From positions 1 to 35,207 of the forward strand of contig PFJX01000146.1 in NCBI GenBank assembly GCA_002784045.1: a stretch of 35,207 nucleotides of DNA. Direction: 5' to 3'. This DNA comes from Hydrogenophilales bacterium CG_4_10_14_3_um_filter_63_21. Its GTDB lineage: Bacteria > Pseudomonadota > Gammaproteobacteria > Burkholderiales > Thiobacillaceae. Below, piece by piece: positions 17,134-27,599 of the stretch. Each line of letters begins with the position of its first letter. The first letter of the stretch is position 1. Below the pieces are notes generated by a model. The model searched no databases. It was not told the origin of the DNA and saw only the letters and a list, made by a program, of their open reading frames with translations. Position numbers and translations under genes: made by a program.

Positions 17134-18052
17134 TCAATTCTTGTGCATGTACGCAGTTGCGGCCTGCATTTTTGGCGGCGTAGAGCTGTTTGTCGGCAGC
17201 CTGCAGAAGATGGTGATAGGTCAGCGTCGAAGTGGGGCGGGGACAGGTGCTGGCACAGCCGACGCTGATGGTGACTTTCCGGAAGCCGTCATGGCGGGGA
17301 TGGGAAATATTCATATCCGCTATAGCGTCGCACAGCCGCCCCCCGATCAGGCGGGCGCCATCCAGTTCCGTTCCGGGCAGGATGACAGCGAATTCTTCAC
17401 CGCCGTAGCGGGCCAGCAGATCGCCAGGTCGGGTCAGTTCCTGGGTCATGGCGCCAGCCACCCGACGCAGACACTGATCGCCTGCGCAGTGGCCATAGCG
17501 GTCGTTATATTGCTTGAAGCAATCCACATCCACCATCAGCAGCGACAGCGAATTGCCATCCCGCATCGCGCGCCGCCATTCGGCATCCAGCGCCAGATCA
17601 AAGCGGCGCCGGTTGGCAACGTTGGTGAGACTGTCCTGATTGGCATAGCGCTCCAGCATGTCGTTATTGATCTTGAGCCGAACCTGATTGCTAATGCGAG
17701 CTTTGACCACGTCATGATTGAACGGCCGGATGATGCAATCGACCGCACCCAACTGCAGACCGCGCACCTCATCCTCGGCATTGTCACGCTGGGTGAACAG
17801 CATGACCGGCACGGACTGGGTCATCGCATCCGCCTTGAGCTGCCGGCAGATCTCGAAGCCCTCGCGCATAGGCGGCCTGACATCAAGCAGAATCAGGTCG
17901 GGCATCTGGTCAGTGCGCCGGGCTGCGTCCAGGACCTGGTTGGCATCCACGGCGCGCCGAACCTGGTACTCGGCGGCCAGCATTCTGGTCAGAATGCTGG
18001 CCGAGGCAAGTTCGTTGTCGTGGATGAGAATGTGGGGTTTGTTAAACACCAT
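17036..18052 (-). CDS. Receiver-GGEEF diguanylate cyclase
   Basis: This protein of about 338 aa likely synthesises cyclic di-GMP. The N-terminal receiver domain (about 1-125) has the phospho-acceptor in LILLDVRPPM, but the usual acidic pair reads HDNE and the invariant Lys is Arg (CIIRPF), so it may not be phosphorylated normally. The C-terminal GGDEF domain has DSLTNVANRRRFD, DVDCFKQYNDRYGH and active-site RYGGEEF. An RPGD five residues before GGEEF is an intact inhibitory c-di-GMP I-site. ATG 18052 is preceded by AAAGGAGG. The last 20 or so residues (VLIRLAQRDAIH... to the stop at 17036) are encoded by the MITE-like element. It is divergent from the kinase operon. Confidence 0.88.
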   Translation of the reverse strand: MVFNKPHILIHDNELASASILTRMLAAEYQVRRAVDANQVLDAARRTDQMPDLILLDVRPPMREGFEICRQLKADAMTQSVPVMLFTQRDNAEDEVRGLQLGAVDCIIRPFNHDVVKARISNQVRLKINNDMLERYANQDSLTNVANRRRFDLALDAEWRRAMRDGNSLSLLMVDVDCFKQYNDRYGHCAGDQCLRRVAGAMTQELTRPGDLLARYGGEEFAVILPGTELDGARLIGGRLCDAIADMNISHPRHDGFRKVTISVGCASTCPRPTSTLTYHHLLQAADKQLYAAKNAGRNCVHAQELTVLIRLAQRDAIHRGIDHGYDTTCSVLSVATG

Positions 18053-18512
18053 AGAAACCTCCTTTCGACTGTACAGATCAAAGTGGTTGGTAGTTTTACG
18101 TTCAGGGAATCCGAAAAGCTGACCGAGCCAGCCGACATCGATAGCAAAACCCTGAAAGGACCCAGCGCCCCTCCCAGACCGCCGACTTGATCTATTTCCG
18201 GACAGAACAGCAACGCTACTGTCCGGAAGCGCTTCCATCATCAACTGGAAGTTGGTTTAAGGGTATTAGAGGAATCTTTAGTCCGCCGGTGGGTGCATTC
18301 GATTTGACCTTGAAAGGGCAGTTGGACGCGTAGCGCGCTTACCCTATGGGTGAGGGTTATCGAAGGCGCAAACATCAGATGGTATGGGGCCTCGCGAGGG
18401 TTAAGGAGCGGTCAACTGCTGTTTCAAGGTCGAATTGCCACGGCCCGAAACCCGGTGAATAATCCGCGCACTTGTTCTGGGCAAGGCCACACCAGTTGGA
18501 CCAACCAAAGGG
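18053..18512. other. Divergent intergenic region, cyclase / hybrid kinase
   Basis: About 460 bases separate the start of the cyclase from that of the hybrid kinase. Open frames here lack family resemblance or plausible starts. The region must contain divergent promoters, but no -35/-10 pair is convincing. A short inverted motif is present near 18190-18235, where GGACAGAACAGCAACGC is followed by CTACTGTCCGGAAGC. Confidence 0.4.
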
Positions 18513-20968
<2,456 letters not shown>

Positions 20969-20972
<4 letters not shown>

Positions 20973-23167
20973 AATTGCCTGGACACTGGTCGACTCGGGC
21001 GCCCACCATCGATCGGGTGGTGCAGCTCGATGTCCGGCGCCTCGTGGCGCAGACTTTGCTGTTCGGCGTGGTGTTTTCCATTTTGCTGGCCATTCCAGTT
21101 GCGATCTATCAGCAGGCCGAAACGCGCAACCTCTTGAGCCTGCGTCAGGCGGAACAGGAACGGGTGATCAAGCTCTCGGCGCAAACCATCCACCAGGAAA
21201 TGGATGCCGTCTTGTCCGATCTGCGCTATCTGTCACAACACAACGAAATCAGAAGTTACCTGGAGAACAACGACCAAGGCCACCGTCGCAACCTTGCCCT
21301 TGAATATCTCGGCTTGGCCAGGCAGAAGCGCCTCTACGATCAGATCCGTTTCATCGGCCTCGACGGCATCGAGGAAGTGCGTGTCGATTTTGCCGGCGGC
21401 AAGCCGAAAATCGTTGCTGAGCAAGACCTGCAAGACAAACACGATCGCTACTATTTCCAGGAAACGCAGTGGCTCTCACCCGGGCAAATCTATGTGTCTC
21501 CCTTCGATTTGAACGTTGAACATGGCATCGTCGAACAGCCACTCAAGCCGGCCATACGCTTCGCCGTGCCGGTGGCCGATAGCCAGGGCCTGATACGCGG
21601 CATGGTGGTGCTCAATTATCTGGGACAGCGCCTGATCGACAAGCTGGGCCAGCTGACTGGGCAAACCGGCAAGGTCTGGCTACTTGACGCAGACGGACAA
21701 TGGCTCATCGGCCCCACGCGGCAAGACGCGTGGCGGTTCATGTTTCCACGACAACCACACGCCAATGCCCCCGCGCTTTTTGATGCCTTCAGGCAGCAAA
21801 CGATACTGGAAAAGTCAGGGCTCTATCGCAGCGAAGACAACTGGATACGGTTCGAGCGGATTTATCCGCTGACCGGCGGCATTCCCTATTCGAACATGCT
21901 CGACGTTGCCCAGCCAGAGGCGGCGGATCGCTATTACTGGACGCTGGCCGTCGCCCGCTCGCCGTCGCCCCCGCAGACATCGAATGCCTTCGTGCAGCGA
22001 GATCGGTGGGCGATTTACGGCACTTTATCGCTATTCGCCTTTCTGGCCGCCGCCGGGCTCGCCTTTGCGATCAATCGCAACCAGGCGCTGGCACAGTCAC
22101 TGGAAAAGGTGATCGACAGCCTGCCGGTCCTGGTCGCCTACGTCGATACGGAACAGCGCTACCGCTTCAACAACCAGGCCTACGAGGGATTTTTCGGACT
22201 AAGTCCAGGGCAAATCTACGGCAAGACGGTATGCGAGGTGCTGGATGAAGCCGCGTATCGGGAGGTGCGGCCCTATGTGGAACAGGCCCTAGCCGGGAAA
22301 CCGGTGACCTTCGAGCGTCAGTTCAGCTATGAGGGAGAGGGAATACGCGACATGGTGGTCACCTTTCTGCCAGACACTTCCCCGCAAGGCGAAGTGCGCG
22401 GTTTTTTCGTGGTGGCCAACGACGTCAGCCTGGTCAAACAATCAGAACAGCGCGAACGCCAGCACATGCAGGAACAGGCCCATGTTTCGCGTCTGGCCAG
22501 CATGGGTGAAATGGCCACCGGTATCGCCCATGAGATCAACCAGCCCCTGGCCGCCATTGCCATGTATAGCGCGGCAGGCGTGCGCACCCTGCAAGGCGAG
22601 TGTGACCGCGGCCAGATGAAGACCTGGCTTGAAGCGATCAACGCCCAGGCAAAACGAGCCAGCGAAATTGTGCAGCGGGTGCGCCATTTCATGCGGAAGG
22701 GTAAACCTCAATTCGGCCCGGTGGACCTGAATCAGGTTGCCCGCGAGGCGGCGGCACTCCTGCGTCATGAGGCCCAGTCGCAGGGCGTGGAGATCGCTTT
22801 GCAACTGGTGGGAAACCTGCCGCCGGTAGAAGGGGATGTCATCCTGCTGGAACAGGTGGTTTTCAATCTGCTGCGCAACGCCCTGGAGGCTTTGCTGCCG
22901 CAGCCCAACGGGCGCAGGATCACACTGCATACCTCGTTCGATGCGGAACAGGTCTATTTTGAGGTCGGGGATACCGGCCCCGGTGTTGATCCGGCTATCG
23001 CCGAACATGTTTTCGACTCATTCGTGAGCAGCAAACAGGAGGGAATGGGAATGGGCTTGGCCATCAGTCGTTCCATCATCGAAGCCCATGTTGGCAAATT
23101 GCGCTATACCGCCAATCCCGAGGGTGGCACCACCTTCATGTTCTGCCTGGCCCGGAAAGCTGTGTGA
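20969..23167 (+). CDS. Membrane-bound PAS sensor histidine kinase (FixL/DctB-like)
   Basis: From GTG 20969 (GTGA overlap) the product is about 732 aa. A first membrane helix (LLFGVVFSILLAIPVAIYQ), a periplasmic sensor region of about 300 residues resembling double-Cache sensors, and a second helix (GTLSLFAFLAAAGLAFAI) come first. A PAS domain (VIDSLPVLVAYVDTEQRYRF) is followed by an HK4-type kinase core: H in ATGIAHEINQPLAAIAM, NLLRNALEAL, GDTGPGVDP, GMGMGLAISRSI. The core resembles FixL, TodS and DctB. It immediately precedes and overlaps a FixJ-like regulator gene, its obvious partner. The upstream frame beginning at 20816 overlaps the hybrid kinase and is not credible as coding. Confidence 0.88.
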
Positions 23168-23553
23168 TGAAACCGCTATCGCCGTTCTCATCACCAACCG
23201 TTTATATCGTCGATGACGACGATGCGGTATGCGACGCGCTGGGCGCTTTGCTCGGCTCGGTACGTTTGGGTTGTGAAGCCTTCGCCACGGCGGAGAATTT
23301 CCTCGCCGTGGCGAATCGGGAGATGCGTGGTTGTCTCCTGCTCGACGTGCGCATGCCGGGCATGAGCGGGCTGGAACTGCAACGCAAACTTCAAGAACTG
23401 GGCATCATGTTGCCGGTCGTCATCATTACCGGGCACGGTGATGTAGCCATGGCGGTGCGGGCATTGAAGGCCGGTGCGGCCGACTTCATAGAGAAACCGT
23501 TCAACGAGCAGGATATGCTCGACCGCATCCAGAAATATCTGAAGCAAGACTAG
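23167..23553 (+). CDS. Response regulator receiver domain (FixJ-like, amber-truncated)
   Basis: ATG 23167 overlaps the kinase stop (TGATG). It encodes a 128-aa receiver with VDDDD, the phospho-acceptor in LLLDVRMPGMSG, TGHGD, and the Lys in FIEKPFNEQ. It ends at an in-frame TAG (23551-23553). The same frame then continues into a LuxR-type DNA-binding domain (next entry), so this is a FixJ/TodT-type regulator interrupted between its two domains. As written, only a stand-alone receiver would be made. It is co-transcribed with the FixL-like kinase. A GTG three bases earlier is also in frame. Confidence 0.8.
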   Translation: MKPLSPFSSPTVYIVDDDDAVCDALGALLGSVRLGCEAFATAENFLAVANREMRGCLLLDVRMPGMSGLELQRKLQELGIMLPVVIITGHGDVAMAVRALKAGAADFIEKPFNEQDMLDRIQKYLKQD

Positions 23554-23802
23554 GATTTCTCGCAAACCCGCCAGGCCCGGGACGAAGCGACAGCACGTTT
23601 TGTCCAACTCACACCGCGCGAGATGGCGGTGATGGAATTGATCGCGGCAGGCGGCCACACCAAGCGCATCGCGGCGCAACTCGAAATCCAGGCCCGTACC
23701 GTAGATGTCCATCGCTTCAACATCATGCGCAAGGTCGGCGTGCGCACGCTGGCCGAGTTGCTGCAATTCTGGTCCATTGCCCAGCAACTGCCTCAAATCT
23801 GA
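23554..23802 (+). pseudogene. LuxR-type HTH half of the FixJ-like regulator, cut off by TAG
   Basis: Reading on in the same frame after the amber codon gives 82 residues ending at TGA 23800-23802. They include LTPREMAVMELIAAGGHTK, RIAAQLEIQARTVDVHR and NIMRKVGVRTLAELLQF, a complete GerE/LuxR helix-turn-helix as in FixJ. No start codon with a ribosome site lies between the stop and the domain. The domain is well conserved, so the nonsense change is recent, a sequencing error, or is read through. Fused length would be about 211 aa, normal for FixJ. Confidence 0.8.
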
Positions 23803-24069
23803 GATTTCGCCGCTGTAGCAGTCAGTCTTAGGTTGAAGCACGCGCCTCTTTCGCGCTGCGTCCGACATTGCCCGGCCACGACGCTAAAGATTTCTTTATA
23901 TCAACTAAATAACTCGGATATTTTCCGGACGCTCCATTCCAACTAGTCTCCATCAAACCACCTCTCAGGCCGACCCGGGCAAACGATCCGGGCTGAGAAA
24001 CAAGGTGCCTGTCCCCGATGTACGCCGTGATCGGGAAATTCAGACAGAAGACATGAGGAGTGAGACGTT

Positions 24070-24354
24070 ATGCAAAAAGTAGAGACGAAATCGTCCCCGG
24101 TAGGGCATGTTCCTGCGACATTCGCCGGGCTGGCCATCGTGGCCATATCGGATGGCAATCGCAAATTGGGTCTGTACCGCGTCAAACAGGCCGGGGCGCG
24201 GACCCTGGTGCTCGGCCAAGGGGCGATTTCCTTCCCAGTGGGCACACACCTGGATATCGAGGATTTCAAATACCTGAACTCGAATCCCGCTTCTTTCCAT
24301 CAACGCGCCACCGTCGTCGAAAATAGCCGCGACGGCATCCGGCTGGTTTGGTGA
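24070..24354 (+). CDS. Small hypothetical protein, possibly PilZ-like
   Basis: This 94-aa protein starts at ATG 24070 with GAGGAGTGAG upstream. The sequence has a beta-rich pattern: GLAIVAISDGNRKLGLYRV, ISFPVGTHLDIEDFKYL, and the ending RATVVENSRDGIRLVW. The last part resembles the end strands of PilZ-type c-di-GMP domains, but the RxxxR and D/NxSxxG signature is not clear, so c-di-GMP binding is not claimed. It precedes another small unknown gene by 22 nt. 267 bases separate it from the FixJ-like gene. Confidence 0.6.
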   Translation: MQKVETKSSPVGHVPATFAGLAIVAISDGNRKLGLYRVKQAGARTLVLGQGAISFPVGTHLDIEDFKYLNSNPASFHQRATVVENSRDGIRLVW

Positions 24355-24376
24355 TTCAGGCCTGGGAGCGCAAACC

Positions 24377-24850
24377 ATGCAAACCCAGCCACTTGGAAAA
24401 GGGCGTAAGACCGTTCTGCGAATCCCTGCGAAGACGAGCATTGCTGGCAATGGCGTATTGCTGGCGCTGGATGGGCACTGCCTGGAACGTCCTGCGTTGT
24501 CGCGCGTACTTCAGCTTTGCAGACAGACCGGGAAACGCCTGGACATCCTGCTACTCAATGCGCCGAAGCCGGCGACATTGATGCTCGGGCGACTTCTGCA
24601 ACAACTGGAAAAAGAAGGCATCGACTATCGCCTGACCAGTGGCGAAGGCGAGATGGTGATTGAACTCCCGCTTTACCTCCACCGCTTCAAACACATCGCT
24701 TTCATCCTAATGCATTGCCTCGACAAGTGGGAAGCGATGGTAGATCCGGCGCTGACTACCTTGCGTCAGGAAGGCTACAAGGTACTGTCGCTACTTGATC
24801 GCGGAAATGAACTCTCGATCTGCGACGCGGAATGGCAGAGCACGACATGA
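24377..24850 (+). CDS. Hypothetical protein with alternating alpha/beta pattern
   Basis: The protein is 157 aa, soluble, without signal peptide. Predicted strand-helix alternation is visible: NGVLLALDG, RPALSRVLQLCRQTGKRLDILLLNA, LMLGRLLQQLEKEGIDYRLTSGEGEMVIELPLYL, FKHIAFILMHCL, GYKVLSLLDR. This recalls universal-stress-protein or Rossmann-like folds, but no family motif is secure. It follows the small gene at 24070 and its stop overlaps ATG 24847, so it is probably in one transcript with both neighbours. Confidence 0.6.
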   Translation: MQTQPLGKGRKTVLRIPAKTSIAGNGVLLALDGHCLERPALSRVLQLCRQTGKRLDILLLNAPKPATLMLGRLLQQLEKEGIDYRLTSGEGEMVIELPLYLHRFKHIAFILMHCLDKWEAMVDPALTTLRQEGYKVLSLLDRGNELSICDAEWQSTT

Positions 24851-25275
24851 CGACGGACATGCGTGAGATCGGCGCCCGTATCAAAAGCTTCTGCCTGGCT
24901 CTGCTGCTGGAGCGCACAGCAGCCGTGCTCTACAACCTCCTGGATCACCGTTTCATGCGTAACCTGATCGACTGGAGGGGGGCGCGCTGCCATGTCCCCG
25001 GCGGGCGTATGCCGATATGTTTGCCAGATGCGCACTTCTGCACCGCCTGGACAGCTGGAACCAGCCATACGGGCGCCACGCCAATCGGGCTGGACTCCGC
25101 GCAGTTTCCATTTACGTCACCCGAGGTATCCCCCCATGAGTTTTTCAATGCAGAGTTTGCCGCGGTTAGTCGGTCTGTTTATCGCCATGATACCGCTCGT
25201 TACAAACGCCGATTCGGGACAGGTCGCAGAACAGACCGTTTGCCCAAGCCTGCTGATGGAGCAGGAGTGCCATGA
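24847..25275 (+). CDS. Doubtful open frame overlapping its neighbours
   Basis: An ATG at 24847 overlaps the previous stop (ATGA) and the first 45 residues (MREIGARIKSFCLALLLERTAAVLYNLLDHR) look protein-like. After about residue 45 the composition becomes irregular, and the frame overlaps the better-supported small gene at 25136 by 140 nt. It may be a genuine short protein whose 3' part is frameshifted, or chance. No family is recognised. Confidence 0.25.
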   Translation: MTTDMREIGARIKSFCLALLLERTAAVLYNLLDHRFMRNLIDWRGARCHVPGGRMPICLPDAHFCTAWTAGTSHTGATPIGLDSAQFPFTSPEVSPHEFFNAEFAAVSRSVYRHDTARYKRRFGTGRRTDRLPKPADGAGVP

Positions 25276-25468
25276 CTACCAGGTGGCGCGGCGTCAGGCT
25301 CAATCAGAAGCGGAACGGGGCTTGCTTGATGACAAGTATGCGGCGCTGTTGATAGAACGTTCACGACTGTGCCCGTGTTCCATCAGCCCGGGCGAGGCCG
25401 AGGAGACCAAGAATAGCCCGCACAAGACACCGCCCCGACATTTCGCAGGACGAAAAGTCAGCATGTAG
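25136..25468 (+). CDS. Small hypothetical secreted protein
   Basis: ATG 25136 (GAGGTA upstream) gives about 110 aa with a signal peptide (LPRLVGLFIAMIPLVTNA) and a charged mature part. Four cysteines (VCPSL, QECHD, RLCPCS) could form disulfides or bind metal, and a helical stretch VARRQAQSEAERGLLDDKYAALL follows the first pair. No family is recognised. It ends 109 nt before the convergent DsrC-like gene. The longer frame from 24992 lacks a better start. Confidence 0.5.
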   Translation: MSFSMQSLPRLVGLFIAMIPLVTNADSGQVAEQTVCPSLLMEQECHDYQVARRQAQSEAERGLLDDKYAALLIERSRLCPCSISPGEAEETKNSPHKTPPRHFAGRKVSM

Positions 25469-25577
25469 TTTCGGGGTCCAAGCTTTTGGTCAATATTCTG
25501 TCTGCACCGGCAACAATGTGGCCCGGGCCAGAGTTGCCGCGTCTGTACCCGAAATTCAGCCGGCCGCGGCATACGGA

Positions 25578-25895
25578 TCACAAGTAAGCCTTGGCTTCTT
25601 CCCCCGGATTGGGCAGACCGGCAATACGCCAGGCTTCACGCGCATCGGGAAAAAGGCGGGTCATGCAGTCAGCGCCGAAGCCGCCCAGATGGCAGACGTG
25701 AGCCCAGGCGGGCAGTGCGCCCATGCGCCGATAGCTGGCGCGAAGGTTGCGTAGCAGGGCGATCTGCCGTTCATCCAGATCGCCTACGCCGTCCAGGCGG
25801 GCGATCCGCCTCGCTGTCGCCTCGTCCCAATCATCCAGTTCCCACATAAATCCGTCCGCGTCGAATGACGGTATTGCAATAGACAGGTTGTTCAT
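25578..25895 (-). CDS. DsrC/TusE-family protein lacking both C-terminal cysteines (RspA-like)
   Basis: This 105-aa protein matches the DsrC/TusE family: DGFMWELDDWDEATARRIA at the N-terminus, RNLRASYRRMGALP in the middle, and TRLFPDAREAWRIAGLPNP near the end. DsrC carries two redox cysteines on its flexible C-terminal arm (ACKIAGLPKPTGCV). Here the first is Trp (AWRIAG) and the last is replaced by the tail GEEAKAYL. Two other Cys exist (HVCHLGG, GADCM) at non-canonical places. It therefore cannot form the known trisulfide with sulfur and resembles the cysteine-less group for which the name RspA (regulatory) has been used. It lies 30 nt downstream of dsrA on the same strand with AAAGGAGAG before ATG 25895, implying an operon. 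Confidence 0.8.
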   Translation of the reverse strand: MNNLSIAIPSFDADGFMWELDDWDEATARRIARLDGVGDLDERQIALLRNLRASYRRMGALPAWAHVCHLGGFGADCMTRLFPDAREAWRIAGLPNPGEEAKAYL

Positions 25896-25925
25896 GACTA
25901 CTCTCCTTTGCTTGCTGCATATCCA

Positions 25926-27254
25926 TTACGCCGCCTGCTTCAAGTCGTTGCCGGAACGCTCCGCTTCGGCCGCCTTGCGCGCAAACCATTTCGCGGCTTC
26001 CTCGTCCCAGTCGTCGGTGCGGATGTAGGGATTGGTGCGGGGATGGATGATCATGTTGGGGTCAATCTCCACGCCGATGCCTTCCAGGAAGTTGACCAAA
26101 CCGATGCGCTCGATCATCTCGCCGGTGCGCTCGTGTTCCAGCGCATTCTCGGCGAAGAAATCGAGCACGCCGCGCGCCAGATCGTTGAGCTTCTCGAAGT
26201 CCGCATCCGACTCCAACTTCATGAACGGGATGATCACCGTGCCCATCGTAGCGCCGATCTTCAATACACCCTTGCCGCCGATCAGCACTGTTACGCCCTT
26301 GTCCTTGCCCGGCAGCAGCGCGCCCGGCATCACGTTCAGGCAGTGCATGCAGCGCACGCAGTTGTGGTTGTCGATCACCATCTCGCTATCCAGGCCGATG
26401 CGCAGCACGGATTCATGCACTTTCGCGGGGGTTCCGTAGTCGCGTAGCGTGATCGCCTTGGTCGGGCACAGGCTGACCACCATGTTCACCACGTCGTTGA
26501 TACTGTGGCTGTCCATCCATTCCTTGGCGACCGTCTCGTTGGTCTGGATGTTGTCACGCCAGGTGCCGATGGTGGCCATGTCGGAACGCTGGATGGCGTT
26601 GACGCAGTCGTTCGGGCAGCCGGAGAACTTGAATTTGAACTTGTACGGCAGGCTGGGCCGGTGCATGTCGTCGATGTTGTTGTTGATCACGGTGCGCAGG
26701 GCGCGCGCCTCGTCGTAATTGGACATTTCACAGCGCGCCGCGCCAACGCAGGACATCGAAGTACGCAGCGCCGGCCCGGCGCCACCCATGTCGAATCCCA
26801 GCGCATTGAGGTTATCGAACGCTTTCTGCACGTTTTCGCTCTTGATGCCCTGGAACATGATGTCGCCAGATTGGCCGTGGAAGGCGATCAGCCCGGAGCC
26901 GCCGGATTCGACCCAGGTATCCGCCAATTTGCGCAGCAGGTCAGAGGTGTAGTGCATGCCGGCCGGCGGTTGCACACGCAGCGTGTGGAATTCCGCCGCA
27001 TCGGGAAACAACGGCTTGCCGTTTTCGTCTTTCAGTTCGGTAAAGCGCGGAATGATGCCGCCACCATAACCGATAACACCGACCGTACCGCCTTTCCAGT
27101 AGCCTACCTTGGTCCGATACGAGGTTTCCAGTTGGCCGAGCAGACCCCCCATCATCGAGTTGTCCGCGGCAAGACGTTTGAGACCGGTAACGAAAGACGG
27201 CCACGCGCCGGATTCCAGTTCGTCAAGAAAGGGAGTGTCTGGCAATGGGTTCAT
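25926..27254 (-). CDS. dsrA: Reverse-type dissimilatory sulfite reductase, alpha subunit
   Basis: This 442-aa protein is the alpha subunit of siroheme sulfite reductase, which in sulfur oxidisers runs in reverse, oxidising DsrC-bound sulfur to sulfite in the cytoplasm. The start FLDELESGAWPSFVTGLKRL and end PRTNPYIRTDDWDEEAAKWF match DsrA. CVGAARC (CX5C) and CPNDC (CX3C) are the siroheme/[4Fe-4S] ligands, with the HRPSLPYKFKFKFSG core between. A ferredoxin insertion has NCVRCMHCLNVMP and LCPTKA. Sequence character fits the oxidative (rDsr) type. I chose ATG 27254 (AACAGGAGAAC upstream); the open frame extends to 27437 without homology. dsrB, normally next, is absent. The dsrA gene is divergent from sufB, whose product supports Fe-S supply. 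Confidence 0.9.
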   Translation of the reverse strand: MNPLPDTPFLDELESGAWPSFVTGLKRLAADNSMMGGLLGQLETSYRTKVGYWKGGTVGVIGYGGGIIPRFTELKDENGKPLFPDAAEFHTLRVQPPAGMHYTSDLLRKLADTWVESGGSGLIAFHGQSGDIMFQGIKSENVQKAFDNLNALGFDMGGAGPALRTSMSCVGAARCEMSNYDEARALRTVINNNIDDMHRPSLPYKFKFKFSGCPNDCVNAIQRSDMATIGTWRDNIQTNETVAKEWMDSHSINDVVNMVVSLCPTKAITLRDYGTPAKVHESVLRIGLDSEMVIDNHNCVRCMHCLNVMPGALLPGKDKGVTVLIGGKGVLKIGATMGTVIIPFMKLESDADFEKLNDLARGVLDFFAENALEHERTGEMIERIGLVNFLEGIGVEIDPNMIIHPRTNPYIRTDDWDEEAAKWFARKAAEAERSGNDLKQAA

Positions 27255-27599
27255 GAGATGTTCTCCTGTTGAAATTGGACGCAGTCGGCGCATGAAATGG
27301 TTAAACCCCTGTTTTCCGAGGCCTGAATAAAATCCTAGTAAATTACTCAAGTTTTGCCATCCTTTTTTTGGATGCGTCCGGCTGACAGCAGCCCGCTTCC
27401 AATCCGATCCCGATGAGCAGGCGTAACCAACTGCCAAATAGTTGACTATTTTTGTATGCTATAAAGAACGCATGCGGACAAGCACGTGTTGGCCTGTTCA
27501 ACTTTATCGCGAGGTTTTCATGCTGCGACCCACAATTACCAAGTGAGGCGCACCTGACCAGACCTTGCGAAAACGGGCGACACCCAAGAAGGAGGAAAC
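27255..27599. promoter_or_regulatory. Divergent dsrA / suf intergenic region
   Basis: This 345-base divergent region holds promoters for both transcripts. Besides the IscR-type site (27438-27462), it contains a short hairpin CATCC-T7-GGATG (27364-27376 area) and AT-rich sequence between 27330 and 27365 upstream of dsrA. sufB has AAGGAGGA right before its ATG. No small gene is supported here. Confidence 0.5.
27438..27462. promoter_or_regulatory. Putative IscR type 1 binding site upstream of suf
   Basis: The 25 bases match the E. coli IscR type 1 consensus (remembered as ATASYYGAC TRWWWYAGT CRRSTAT without the spaces) at 22 positions, including the complete first 15. It includes TTGACT, which could be a -35, and a palindromic AAATAGT-TG-ACTATTT overlaps it. 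It lies 138 nt upstream of sufB and 184 nt upstream of dsrA. Rrf2-family IscR represses Fe-S assembly genes by sensing Fe-S status. No iscR gene is in the window. Confidence 0.6.

Noticed and set aside
27255-27437. 61-residue N-terminal extension of DsrA
   Set aside because: No similarity to DsrA N-termini and an excellent Shine-Dalgarno precedes ATG 27254, where the conserved start begins.
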